Positions 1 to 11,459 of a stretch of 64,000 bases of DNA are shown in pieces (position 1 is the first letter of the stretch; each line of letters begins with the position of its first letter). The stretch is from Letharia columbiana (Eukaryota > Ascomycota > Lecanoromycetes > Lecanorales > Parmeliaceae). A program made the translations under genes and the position numbers. The DNA is taken from assembly GCF_014066305.1 (NCBI RefSeq), contig NW_023501086.1:275001-339000 (forward strand), written 5' to 3'. The notes beneath the pieces were generated by a model. It was not told the DNA's origin. It did not search any database and was given only the letters and a program-made list of their open reading frames with translations.

Positions 1-857
1 ATTCAAGGCTTTCTGTTCTCCTGGTCAGCGAAGCCCATCATTAGTGGTAGTCCTAGGGCAGGGTGACCCACATTCAAAAAGATTATCTCCGTAACCAAAG
101 TCGTAACCACAAAGACAAGCAAAAGATATAGAAACCACTGGTTGAACTGCGGAGTTCCGCCTGCCTGAGTGACAATCGCAGCACCCAGCCCTTGGGTTGC
201 TACCACACTCAAGCCACCGATCAAGCTGCAAATGCTCAAGTACACCAACATGCTCTTCTTCCCGTATCGTGGCCCCACCCATAAAGCAATGAACAGACAT
301 GCAACGATGATAACTCCAGCGTATGTCAAGAACCCGGGCGCCAGCACAAAATGCTTCATCTCTTGTATCGTACCGGCCGAAGACTGTGCAGGCGCGTTCA
401 TTACAATGACCACTGATCCAATGATGCACATGAAACATCCCACTTTTCCAACGAAGCTCAGCCGTTCCTTGAGGAAGATGGCCGATAGTATCGTCGTAAT
501 CACAACAGATAGAGCTCCTAGAGGCGTAACGAGGATGGCATCGACGAAGGCGTAGGCGACAAAGTTGCAAATCTCTCCAATGATCATCAAAGTCATGCCC
601 GTCCACCAATAGGCGTTCTTGAGGTATCCATATCCTTCACCCGCCTCTTCATTGTATTTGACGTTTGCTTTGAGCAAGCCCGTCTTCTTCAAGACGAACG
701 ATGTACCAATGAAGACGCCTGATGATATTGCCAGGGATATCCCTATAGCCTTGTATACTGGCGGACGCTCTTTTGTTGTAGTGGAGCCGCTTGTTGTGCT
801 ATTGGCTCTGGCGTAGATCTCGTTGGCACGCGCCAGTATGATTCCAGTTTGATCCAT
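1..857 (-). CDS. NIPA-type magnesium transporter, 3' end cut by window edge
   Basis: Multi-pass membrane protein of the NIPA / DUF803 family, which moves Mg2+ across plasma or endosomal membranes. After a short polar N-terminus, hydrophobic segments run through the whole visible part. Family-typical stretches are SSGVFIGTSFVLKKTGL near residues 48-64, GEICNFVAYAFVDAILVTPLGA near 93-114, and ATQGLGAAIV. The start at 857 (MDQTGIILAR) precedes the first membrane segment. The open frame runs to 72, where a GTGGGT donor after EIIFLN opens a 59-nt intron (13-71); translation resumes at 12 with AAA GCC TTG AAT, giving LNKALN as expected for the family. The last part of the protein lies outside the window. 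The gene is divergent from nothing close; about 1.1 kb separates it from the next gene. Family assignment is firm; ion specificity is inferred. Confidence 0.9.
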
Positions 858-1972
858 CGTGAGTAGAATTTTGTGAAGGGGTCAACGCTTCGATCACTAG
901 CTCTGTTGCCACAGGCTCATCCGCTGGAGATCTCTGTCCTCGACATGTGCAGCGTTGCGTGAAATGCGTGGGAATGTAGGAGGAGGGGAAGGAGGTACGG
1001 TATCGACTCTAAGATTATTATCGTAGAACCATCAGGTATTTCTCTTTGACTTGTCTCTTAATGGATTCGTGGAAAGAGTTGGCAGTTCCAGAGGCCTGAG
1101 AATTCTCGAAGGCGCAGGATGCCAAGGACCAAGCCGCGTGTCGTTGCTGATGGGGGCTCGTTTGGCGGAGAAATGGCAGAAACGGTGGGACGCTTTATCG
1201 TGGAAAATGGGGGAGCGGACTATCGCACGACTCGAGGCGAAGCTGGTAAATTTGATTCGGTTGGAAGCAAACAGGCCTGATGGACAGTGATGTGGAACTA
1301 TTATCTAGGGGCGAAGCGGTTCTCGGGGGGACGTGCACTCCTTTTCAATGCGATTCTGCTGTTCAAGATATGTAAGAATTCAAGATTCAAGAAGAGAGGA
1401 AGTTCGTATGTAGTCCTAATTGCGTTGTCCTAGTATGTTGATGTTATTGCTCTGTTGCTCTGGTGGGAGTCAGTATCATAAATCCTCGTCTTTTGTTTAT
1501 CTGGATTCCCTTCCAAAGTCCGCTTTGATCCAGATTCTCCGACTTGTCACATCTGTCGCTAGTTTCAAAAAGGAAAGGCTGCCGCGCCTCTCATTCTTTT
1601 CTCTCGCCTGGGCAACCAATCAACGCCACCATGTCTGTCATGATCAACACCACGATTCGTCGTCCTCTTCTATAAATAGACTTATCAAGTATCTCCAAGT
1701 GAGTACGTGTATCTAGTACTTGGTCGAGGCTGTGTTCCCTAACCTATCCTATCATCCAGCCAATCCTAAAGTCGCCGTATGTGCTCCACTGACCAGCCTG
1801 TTACTCCACACATTCTAAACTCCGCAACTCCCACCCATAAATCCTCATGCTATCCTGGACTCCCACATTTTCATACACCTACCACTCGGTCCATCATCAT
1901 GACCCTCACTAACGCCTTGCCGACGCAATCAAGTCGTAGAATCAAGCATCGTCACTGTAGTCCCATAATGTC
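858..1972. other. Intergenic: NIPA gene upstream region and patatin-like gene 3' flank
   Basis: About 1.1 kb without a convincing gene. Open frames here are short, use no recognisable motif and show no splice-linked extension. It should hold the NIPA promoter and the terminator side of the patatin-like gene. Confidence 0.5.
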
Positions 1973-3886
1973 TCACCTAGGCACATGCTCCGGCTTCCTC
2001 GCCATGTTGACAACAGGCGGCGGACCATCGGTATCAGGATATGGAAGCGGTGGAGGCACATTGCCATTACCTCTTGGATTCGAAATGTGCCGCCGTGCTG
2101 TATGAGAATCACGGTAAGGGATTGGAGTTTTAGGTGGGAGTGGGGGGGCCTCATAGCCCGAGTCAGGTCGCTGATACTCTTTGCTGCCTCGATAAGGCTG
2201 CTCCTCTGAATAACTCTGCCGTGCTTCATCCCCCGCCTCTGGGACCTCGTCCGAGGACATGATGGCAAATTTGTCGTCCGGGCTAGAGACTTGCTGATAT
2301 GAATGCGGTCGGCCTCCGGGATACATCGGCCCAGGCTTGCTGAGAGGTCTGGGCATGAGCGGCGGGTCTTCACCACCAGGAAGCTCAATCGCTGAAGGTT
2401 CTGAAGGAGGGATGTAAGCAGGGGCGTGCTTGTCGAAGCTTTCATTTGCTCGTTGGATCCTGCTAGCAGCATGCCGTCGCATAGCTTCAACTTTGGCCAT
2501 TTCATGCGCTCCTTCGTTGAGCATGACTCTAACGGCAGGCGTGTTCAGATATGACTGCGTGCTGTTGCTGATGTCTGCCAATCTGTTCCACTCGTTCATC
2601 CCAAACTCACCAACTCCTACTTCGACGTTCAGCCTGAGGTAATGCTGGGGATCAACACCTCTCCGTGGTAAATGGATGGATGTCATTTCCTTGTGTGTCT
2701 TCTCGCAGCCCTCAATCTTCGCGATCAGCTTCCTCTTTGCTTCGGCGAAAGATCCCAAACCACCCGCGAAACCCTCCCACCATTCTGACTGCATGTTTTG
2801 TGTTCCGCTGGGCCTCTTCCCTGTGCCAATGCTCAGAAAGAGGCCAATGGTCTGACCGGGCCATTCATTGACCAAGGCTTCGTCTAGAATCTGTGGAGCT
2901 GGGTTGTAAGTGGGCGTTTTGTCAGAGTTGACCAGTCCGTAGCCTTCGTCTAAGAATGTCGAGGTACCGATTCGGACCTCTTTGAAAGCGAGCTTGGTGG
3001 CGCAAGTTGCACGTCCCGCCTGCCAGATAGCACATTCAGACTCAATGGCTGGCTGTGTTCTGGATGGATACGATCGTAGCAGAACCGTCGTAGCACTCCT
3101 CTCATTGTGGCCTTTCAAGACCGCTGTTACTGCTCTGCTTCGCGGTTAGCGGTATGCCCAAGTTGAAGTGCAACCATCTGCTTACGTCTTACATCTCCTT
3201 TCCCTCCTAGGATCCTCAAGCGACGCATTCGGGTCTCCCATTGCCGTCCAGTTGTCGGCCGAAACTTGACTGTATCTGTTCCTTGAGCTTGAGCTTGTAG
3301 ACGATCGCGGCATCCCATTCTTATCACTCATCATGCTCGTCGGCCTCGAGAAGCTTCCAGGACTGTTCGGCATATCTCCATACGCATCGTCCCAATTCTC
3401 GTCCCTTTCGTGTTCGAAGGTCCGCACGCAAGCTCTTATTGCGTCTTCTAGCATTGAGGCCTTGAATAGCGTAGATCTGTATGGGATCCCCGCAATCGTC
3501 TTGTCCGTCTCGAAGACTTTCCTCGTCATTTGCACGTACACCCTCATGCAGTCCTTCGTGTTCATTCGTAGCCGTCCCAGCATGATAGCAATCAGTCCCC
3601 CGGTCCCAGTGCCCGCAATGAGATCGAAGTAGTCGCATGGCCTGGGCACTTTGTCTGCTTCTGGCGGTTCGCCGTTGTTGCATTCCGCGTATGTCTTGTG
3701 CATGAAGTCGTGTAGGAGGATGAGCATGGAGTAGCCGCGCACGCCTCCGCCATCTGCGCCGAATCAGGTCAGCCTATGACGAAAAACGGTGGACCAGCGT
3801 GCGCAGTGCCACTCACCTAGAGAGAGTATTCGCAGTGGAGTGCCTTTGGTCGTATCCCTTCGTCGTAGCCCCCCTGATGACTCCAT
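1973..3886 (-). CDS. Patatin-like phospholipase-domain protein with GTGTGG in place of GxSxG
   Basis: Patatin-fold (PNPLA) protein of 595 residues in three exons: 3817-3886, 3193-3753, 1973-3129. The intron joins were placed from GTGAGT and GTAAGA donors, and the exon sum is a multiple of three. The first join rebuilds the oxyanion-hole motif RILSLDGGGVRGYS. The usual nucleophile elbow GTSTGG reads GTGTGG (FDLIAGTGTGGLIAIML), so the catalytic Ser is Gly. The dyad Asp region reads FLDEGYGLVN rather than a DGG/DGA motif. A long polar, proline-rich tail of about 150 residues follows the fold. Classical patatins hydrolyse acyl lipids; with the Ser lost this one may be a non-catalytic lipid-binding or regulatory form, which is inference. 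The STAND N-terminal protein gene lies 0.9 kb upstream on the same strand. Confidence 0.85.
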
Positions 3887-4791
3887 CTCCACAAACGTTT
3901 CCAAACCGTAGACTTGTATGTGTGCGCTGGGAAAGCAGAAGGCTGCTCACAATGCGAATCCGAGGATGGCTTTTGCTGCCCCTCTCAAAGGATGCTACCG
4001 CTGTGTTATGTAAGATCTGATCCCTCGGTTCGTGTACCTAGATGATTTTCGGACGACTGATGCGACTAGTGACTGGATAGGATCAACTTGAAGCCTTGGT
4101 GTTGTTGGAGCGGTAGTAAGATGGCCACAAGGCCGAGGCTCAAGGATGGTGACCTCGGGTCTTTTGGCCGCGGGCGCGACCGTTATCGATTTAAGGTGAA
4201 GCCTAACAGATCTCTGACAGCTATCTTCGTTAACGTACTTGACGTAATTGCAAACACTTGCTCCGGAGTGAACAAGAGCTTCAGGAAGGTGTGTTGAACG
4301 GTAATATCTTGTCAAGATGAGTATGCCAGGTCTTGCTCGCCTGCTCTGCCGACAGACCGAGGGACCCAATCGAAACGCGGTCATTGTGGCTATGCCAGCG
4401 CTTCCCCACTGCCCAAGATGCCAGGCGTACGAGGCAGACTACAGAGTGGGCAGTACGGGTAGTTTAAGGTCCATCCAATAGCTGTCAAGCCTCATGTAAG
4501 ATCGTTTTGGAGAAACGTTAATCAGTGGCTGGAAGAGGATGTGTTTGGAAACAGAGACTCCGTTGCTAAGAATTATACTAATAACATAACAAGAATAGAA
4601 GGTTAATTTCTTGCAAACATGAAAAGATGGTAGTACATGACAAGAGCCTCCCAAATTCATTGACGCCATAAACTGTGAATGTAAGCCGTCAATCGTTTTC
4701 TCATTGCACCAAAACGCTCATCGCTTATGGTATCATTTGCATGCATCATCGTGATCCATCCATGCCTGTCTATGGCCTGTTCAGATATCAA
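3887..4791. other. Intergenic between patatin-like and STAND-N genes
   Basis: About 0.9 kb with no supported gene. It should contain the patatin-like promoter and the 3' flank of the neighbouring gene. Confidence 0.5.
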
Positions 4792-6675
4792 TCACAAGCC
4801 ATCCAGTCCTTGCAGCACCTCCAAAATTGCCCCTACCGCCGCGCCTCCAAAGAGGCCTCTTCTCAAATTCTTGCTCGCACTACTTACATCTTTCTCCGCA
4901 CTGCGCCTCTTCTCTTTGTCGCGATGGCTCTGTTGTCGAGGCGGCATGGACGGTCCTGGTGGTCTCTGCTGCTGCGGTGGGAAATAGTTGCCAGATTGCG
5001 GCTGGGGCGATTGACCCACGTAGCCGGCGGGAAGGTAGGGGCTGCCGTTTGGCATGCGAGGGGGTCCACCGGGTGGACCGTACGGCTGTTGGGGTCGAAG
5101 ACCGGCTGGGACAGCGGGCATCGATTGCCATTGCTGATTTAGCATTGGTCTACCCTGTGGTATGGACGGTTGGGTCATTCCGCGGTGAACAGGTCTGCCT
5201 GCACTTTCGGGTCCGTTACTCCGGCCTGAATACGGCCTGGGGCGGCGCTCGGGACCGTCTCGTGAGTATGGTACATTGCTGCTGTCACTACTGCGGCGAG
5301 AGCCAGGGATGGGTGGATGAGGCGAGTCTTCGGAGTCGGTGTCGGAAGATGTGTCATCTTCGGAGTGTAAGACATGCTTCTTCGGACCTCGTCTTCGTGA
5401 GCGCTGATGATCTTGTTCGTCTTCGTCGCTTTCAACTCGGGCTCTAAAGCGGACGTTTTTCTCAACGCCTTTGCGTGGTCCCTCTATGTATCGTCCTCCA
5501 ATGTCCATCGACCGCTCGAATTCGGAATCTGATGTATCCTCGTCGCTTTCGTAGTAGGTGGGCTTTCCGCTAGGGTTCGCGCTGGAGTTTTTCCGACTAT
5601 GTGGTGGGGAAGGGGGCCCACGACTGCTTGATGGGGATGGACGCGCTTCTGGTTCCGGGATTTTGGTCCACTCGTGCAGTAGATGATTGATAATGTCGTA
5701 GACAGGCGCACCCAAAGCTTGGTTCTCCCGAGTCAGGGCAAGAGTAAATTGCTGGTCCAATTGTTGAAGTGGCTTCTCTTCGAATTTGACCATCGCTTGA
5801 GAGTCGTTTGGTATTTTATCCGGCACTGACGGCGCTTGGATTGACAGCCGCCGTAGGTTCCCATTTGCAGCTTGGTCTTCGTAGTAGCTTGTCTCAGCAT
5901 TTCCGGCTGCGTCGTAGCTTGGAGGTGGATCTTCGATGGTCGGACTCGTCGTCTCTTCCTTGGCTTCCTTTTCCGCCAGCTCATATAGCTTCCGTAGCTC
6001 TACCAAGGACCAGTGTTGAACAACGATCATGTTCTGTATTTCTGCACGGTCTTGCCTCATGGTGCGCTCTGTGAGGGGCGCTCTCGAAGGGTCCTCACTG
6101 CCAACGATTCAGCATAGATCTAGTAATCTTGGGAATGCGTCTTACCGTGTCGCCGCGATGGCTTTACCCATTTGCAAGATCTGAAGCATGATGGACAAAC
6201 TCAACTTGAGAGACTCGAGCTGACCCAGCAGATACTGAACCTTCCGCTTCTTGAAACACCATTTAATCCTTTGCGCTATTGTGATCGATCGGAGGTTGCC
6301 CTTGTCGTCCCTCGCTTGGGCCAAATCCACCATGTTCTTGATTTCATCGAAGACCACTTGGCTTTGATCCCTGATCTCCGTCGCAGTATCTATAGCGCTC
6401 TGTGATGCGACCGTCTTCCCTTCCTCCATGGTCATGCCGACTTGCTTAAGCATGAGGGAGAAGAGCGAGATGCCCTTGGCGATGCTGTGAATGTCGCATT
6501 CAGCATTCGAAATCTCCGATCCCACAGCGTTGAGGATAAGAGAGAGGCGAAAACCGGCACCCGCGACCCCAATGATCGAGGCTATGATGCTGTGTTGCAT
6601 GGCATTAGCTGTGACGCTGGTATGGTATTCCTCCTTATATCTGCCCGATGGGGTGGCATACCCGATTTCTGCCAT
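4792..6675 (-). CDS. Fungal STAND N-terminal-domain protein without an NTPase module
   Basis: Protein of 611 residues in two exons, 6146-6675 and 4792-6097, with a 48-nt intron (GTAAGA..CAG). Residues about 1-180 are helical and resemble the N-terminal domain of fungal STAND/NLR-type proteins: a hydrophobic stretch SIIASIIGVAGAGFRLSLIL followed by helices containing ISLFSLMLKQVGMTMEE and RIKWCFKKRKVQYLLGQLES. No P-loop (GxxxxGKS/T) or repeat domain follows. Instead there is a long disordered region rich in Ser, Pro, Arg and acidic runs (DEDEQD, SDTDSED), then Pro/Gln/Gly-rich sequence. The last residues, RRGLFGGAAVGAILEVLQGL, are glycine-spaced and hydrophobic and look like a conserved tail. 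A scaffold or signalling adaptor role is possible; no enzymatic function is visible. Start chosen at the first Met of the domain. Confidence 0.75.
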
Positions 6676-8794
6676 TCTGCTGCTCGTGAGTATATGATGT
6701 GCCGAGTGTCAGAAAGGTATGATAGAGCTGGTATTCAACCAAACTCATCATGGGCATGATGTGTTATGGGGAGGGGAAAAAGCTCAGGCTGAAACAAGGG
6801 ATATGTAGAGGGGTGATAGAAGAGAGAGTCATTATTGAGGCTGAAAGGGAGACACCATCAGCATGTTCATTCTTCTTCGCCTTAAGGCCCAGCCCTAAAG
6901 TGGGCTAAGCCTCGGGCGAGGGATGATTTGATTGGTTCAAGCGCCAAGAATGACGTGCAGCCGCATAAGCCGCAGAAATTGATTAGCAATGCTCCGCCAC
7001 TTCTCACCCACACAATTACACATAATTACAGACAAGGCGAATTCACCGACAGATTTTCTTTGCTTATCAACCACTCAAACCTTTTAAACTTGACTTCATG
7101 CATGTCGGCGTCTGCACACTCTACTTCATGATCAACGCCAAGAGACTTGCCGAGCGAGATGGAGGCGCCAACACAGCACACGGCACATGGCAACCATCAG
7201 GCTATTCCTAATTAACGCACCCAAGACTTTGGTTACTGGCTTCGTGAGGCGGAGTGCTGCCCGACCACCACCCGATTCATACTCTTGCCTACTTTACAAT
7301 TTCACCTGCCTTTTTCCAAACCAACATCTGTTACAAGAAGCTTTGAACTCGGACATCCTCGGTGAGCACCCGAGCATAACCATCCAATACCTGTTACATG
7401 AGCGTCGTGACTCGGAGGAGTCGAGCTGACAAGTCGTGATTCGTGAAGCCTTTCAAAAAAAAGATCAATCTCTAGCCTATTCTTGCCATACTATAGCTAC
7501 AGGTCCGATGCCATGGCATGCCTGGGACCGTTGTTCGTTTCAGCATCCGCTGTGCTTAATTAATTAATCAACGGCAGCCACCACCACCACCAACGCTGCA
7601 GCCTTGCGGCCTTGCAACCCTTACGCTTGAAACAATTTTCGCCCATTCTGTTCTTATCGGTCTGCCAGCCTTTTGGTCCGTGGCAGTCCCTTCGGCCGGC
7701 CGGATTGATTGTGACTTTCTGATACAGCATGGACACAGCTTATCTTCGATCTGACAATGAAGAGTTGATGTATGAGCTGACTGACCTCGGAAGTGCTAAT
7801 GATTCAGCCAAATTCCTGATGGCGTACTACCCGCCTGCACACCCTTTTCCACCTACCTTGCGACTCTATGCAATCATGCCGGTGCAAACTGTGAGGGCTA
7901 AACTACTCGATTGTAACGAGTTGGTTGGATCGGAGAGATCCGGTCCGTATCAAAGGGCGAAGATCGGGTGCAACAAGTCATCAGGCTGTCGAGTGTGCAT
8001 GAAAACCAGCGACACAAGATGGTTTTGGCCTAGGCCTAACGCCTTTTTCCTCGTCTCGACAGCGAAGTGGATGACGCTTCGTCTCCGTTGCATGCGGCAT
8101 TAATCTCAACCAGACTGTCTTCCTCATCATCTATGATGTGTGTTCAAAGGAAACGTCCATCTCCTCTGCATGCATACGTACGCTTTCTTACTCACATCTT
8201 TCGCCTCAGCCTTATTGCATTTTGCGTGCTAAGGCGCATTCACATGTATACGTATTCCCCTCCCACGACCTGGCGTCCGATGCACGTAAGATTCCCTGCT
8301 CCCTTCTTCTAGCCTGTTGCGCTTCGGGTTTCCCCTGCAATCAACGAGACTGGCTCGAATGCCGTCCTTGCGTCTTTCTTAGATTCTCGCCGCTCACAAG
8401 GACAGTGGAGCACGGGATCGACGGGAGGATAAATGTCACTTTTCCTGAATGGCGAGGCAGGACAGTTTAAAGTTGGGTTGCGGGTTGGGTTCGAAACCGG
8501 CCAAGGTTTGCTTGGGCTTACTCTCTAGGATTTACGTTTGACGGGGCTTCGAGGGGAGCAGCCGGGTATCTGGCGCTAGATGATGCGAGGACTGAGTAGA
8601 TGGAATTGATAAATCGTAATAGGGTGGTGAGTTGACTTCTGGCAAACAAGTGAAGTATCGAATCGATTGATTGATGCGGATGATGATCAACATTTTCAGT
8701 CTCGATGCAGGCATGCATGGAGGATTTTCACAAAGTGAAGACAAAGCTTCTATATGCTTCCATCCCCAACGTGCCATATATACACACACACACA
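6676..8794. other. Long intergenic region with short unsupported ORFs
   Basis: About 2.1 kb. Short open frames occur (for example 7729-8103, +), but none has a recognisable motif or splice-supported extension. A (CA)n tract sits at the right end, 8781-8795. No RNA gene was recognised. Confidence 0.45.
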
Positions 8795-8795
8795 C
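8781..8795. repeat. (CA)n microsatellite
   Basis: Run of alternating A and C directly beside the stop codon of the carotenoid oxygenase gene. Confidence 0.85.
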
Positions 8796-10640
8796 TACGA
8801 ACACGCAACATGACACCCATGGAACCCAAACGGCACCGCGACCTCCATCCCCGCCCTCCCCACCTCCTCAAACGTCCCCGCGTCCAGCACCAACAGGTAA
8901 CTCGTGCCCCGGGTCCCGTCCAGCACCACGCTCAGGCACACCCCCGCGTCCTCCTTCCCCCCGCCGTCCGGATCCGGCAGGAAGACGGGCTCCCCGGCGA
9001 CTGGGCGTGCACGACGCGCGCCGTCGCCGTCCGCGCCGCCGTGTCGTACTTGATCAGCCCGTCGAGGAAGGTCGAGTTGCCCCGGTCGCAGACGCCGTAG
9101 ATGTAGCGGTGCGGCTTCGTCGCGCGCTGCGGGTTGATGCTGGGCAGTTCGGGCGTGTCGCCGGCGGGCGCCACGGACAGGGCGCTGGCGCGGCCCGGGG
9201 GGCCGTCGGGGCGACGCGGGCGCCGCCGACGTCGGGGAGTCGGAAGCGGGTCAGGCGGGCTTTGCACGTGGCGCCTTTGCCGTCGACGTAGTCGCGCGCG
9301 CCCGGGGCGGTGCCTTTCATGTTGTGGTAGTAGAAGCGCTTGAGGATGTCGAGGTTCGGGTACGTGGGGATGTCGGCGACGATGTCGGTCTTCCCGGGTT
9401 CCGTCGCCGAGGCTTGCTCCCACGCGTTGACGGGGTGGAAGGCGAAGAAGGGCTCCGATTCGTACATGCCCACCAGGCCGTGCCCGTGCCGCCGGTCGAC
9501 CACCAGCCAGAGGTTCTTCCGGTCCGGGTCGAAGTCCATGGCGTCCACCAGGTTCCGCGTCCAGAGGACCTTGGCGCCGTTTTTGGCGTAGTAGGCGGAG
9601 AAGATGCAGAGGATCACGTGGCGCTCCGTCAGGAGGATCGAATGGAGGTACGCCGCCCTGATCGGTCCCCCGGTGAGAGTGGCGAGGATGGTGGTTTCCC
9701 CCGTCTTGGCGGACACGGAGAAGACTCGGTACGTTGGCTGTCGACCCACTTCGAGGTTGTAGTTGTACCAATCTCCGGTGATGGGGTCTGTGCGGGAGTG
9801 GGCGCCCGTGAAGGGTCCTTTGAGGTCCGGGTGGAGTTTCGGCTGGCGGACGGCGTCGATTGGTTCGAGGGTCGTGGGGTCGATGCGTTGGAGGGTGGCG
9901 TTGTCGGTTTTGAGCCAGAGGTTGTTGATCTTGGGGGAAGAATCGTCGTCGTTTGAACCGGGCTGCGCCTTTCCGCCGCTGGCCAACTCGCCGGGCACCG
10001 GCATGTTCGCTTTGATCGTCACCCCTACGTTCACGTCCGCGGCGGCTTTGATGCCCCCCGAAGTCGCCGCTTGAAAGGAGCTCATGACCTTTTTGAAAAA
10101 GGATTCGCACGGGTCTCGTTGTTGACCGAACGATGTCATGGCCATTTCGCCAGAATTGCGGACTTTCTCAACGAGGTTGTCGCAAGTGTGCCGTGAATTG
10201 TACCTTACGCGCGTGATGAACTCCCCCTCCGATGGCGGCAAGAGCTCGAAGCGGTGGGTTTGCGCGAATCCATCAAACCAGTGTGATACGGCGAAGGTTT
10301 TGTTTTGGGGGGTGGTGACTTGATGGCCGCCAGGACCCGTGCGGTAGAGGATGCCTCTACGAAGGCTTCAGTTTTGTTTGCTGGACGCCGGAGTACCTTG
10401 CAGGGGGCTTACGCCGCATAGGCTGGAATTCTGCCCGACACTTTGAGCTCGACGGGATCTGTTTCATCGTGGAAGGTTTCAAACTGGGAAAGAATGTCAA
10501 CTCAGCCGAGAGTCACAAGAGGGTACGCGAAGAACTCTACATACTCCCGCATCGTTTGGCCAATCATTGTATGATTTTGCAGTGGTCGTGACGCCATGAG
10601 GAGCATTGGGCGCTTTGAGCTCTTCGTCCAGGACGGCCAT
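8795..10640 (-). CDS. Carotenoid oxygenase (RPE65/CCD family), two apparent frameshifts
   Basis: Fe(II)-dependent carotenoid or stilbene cleavage oxygenase, about 576 residues if the frame is followed. Exons 10545-10640, 10413-10483 and 8795-10356 join to give [18 protein letters not shown], the typical family N-terminus. The four iron-binding His positions can be placed in [34 protein letters not shown] and the C-terminal VPFGFHG. The frame breaks twice: at the six-G run 9197-9202 and at the four-C run 8992-8995 (plus strand). In each case one extra base in the run restores the family sequence, so homopolymer error is the simplest reading and pseudogenisation the alternative. GC content is very high from about 8.9 to 9.4 kb. 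Start Met at 10640 follows AAAA (AAAAATGG). Substrate is not predictable from this. Confidence 0.85.
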
Positions 10641-11459
10641 TTTTCTCAACGTAGTGATTTCAGTAAGGCTTGAAATTTGTTCTCGGTTCTCATGTCATAT
10701 AATGTTCTGAGGAAGGAAAAGACGTAAGTGAAAGGGAGAGAAAGTGGGAAAATGAAGAATTTGTATACCTAGCCTGGCGGGGTATGCGGCACATGGGATG
10801 TTGACCCGGCGGAGGAACTCGATGTCCGCCAAGCCCTCGCATTTTCATTCCCTCCGCTTTGGAGAATCATGGTGGAATTGTTGCCCCATTGTTCCACTGC
10901 CCTTTGACAAGAATACTAAGGGTGTCCAAATCTTAGATGATCCATAGATGCTTAGTCTTGGTGATGGTGATGGTGGCAATGTTACATCACCTGTAGCACT
11001 GTCAAATGCTTACTTTGGGCTGGGCTGCAGCCAAGTATCTGTATCTGTATCTGTTTTCTGGCAAGTTCTCCTCGCTTCTGTTAAAAATTTGGCTTCTTTT
11101 CTCGATTCGTGCCAAAGCGCTGACTATCTTCCCTTCTCCCATCACGCATTAGGCTTGTTCCCTCAACATTGTTCAAATCTCGACCTTATACCTTTTTGCC
11201 TGTGTACAGTCCTTGGTCGATCAACAATTCGGATCGTTATCGTTCTAGGTTATCTTCTCGACCCATCTGAAACATTTATGAGGGGGAGAGGGGGAGGGGG
11301 GAGAGGGGAGAGGAGTATAGTGAATATGATGGTGTAGCGGATGTGGATGTAGATGGATAAAGTCAGCGAGCTTGCCTCAGGTGTGTATCCAAAAAAGGCC
11401 CAGTTGCCCAATCACTTCCTGCATCTCCTGGTGCCACCATCATCGTCATCCCGAACTCA
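10641..11459. other. Intergenic region upstream of carotenoid oxygenase
   Basis: About 0.8 kb, including the oxygenase promoter. It contains a purine-rich G/A tract near 11280-11315. No gene is supported. Confidence 0.45.

Noticed and set aside
7729..8103. Plus-strand 124-codon open frame
   Set aside because: No domain, no conserved-looking composition and no neighbouring exon; length is within chance for this GC content.
8480..8520. tRNA-like GGTTCGAAA motif
   Set aside because: No cloverleaf stems could be formed around it.
8932..10110. A second, Arg/Pro-rich 392-codon protein on the minus strand
   Set aside because: Out-of-frame reading of the carotenoid oxygenase; only its part after 9200 is real coding because of the frame break.
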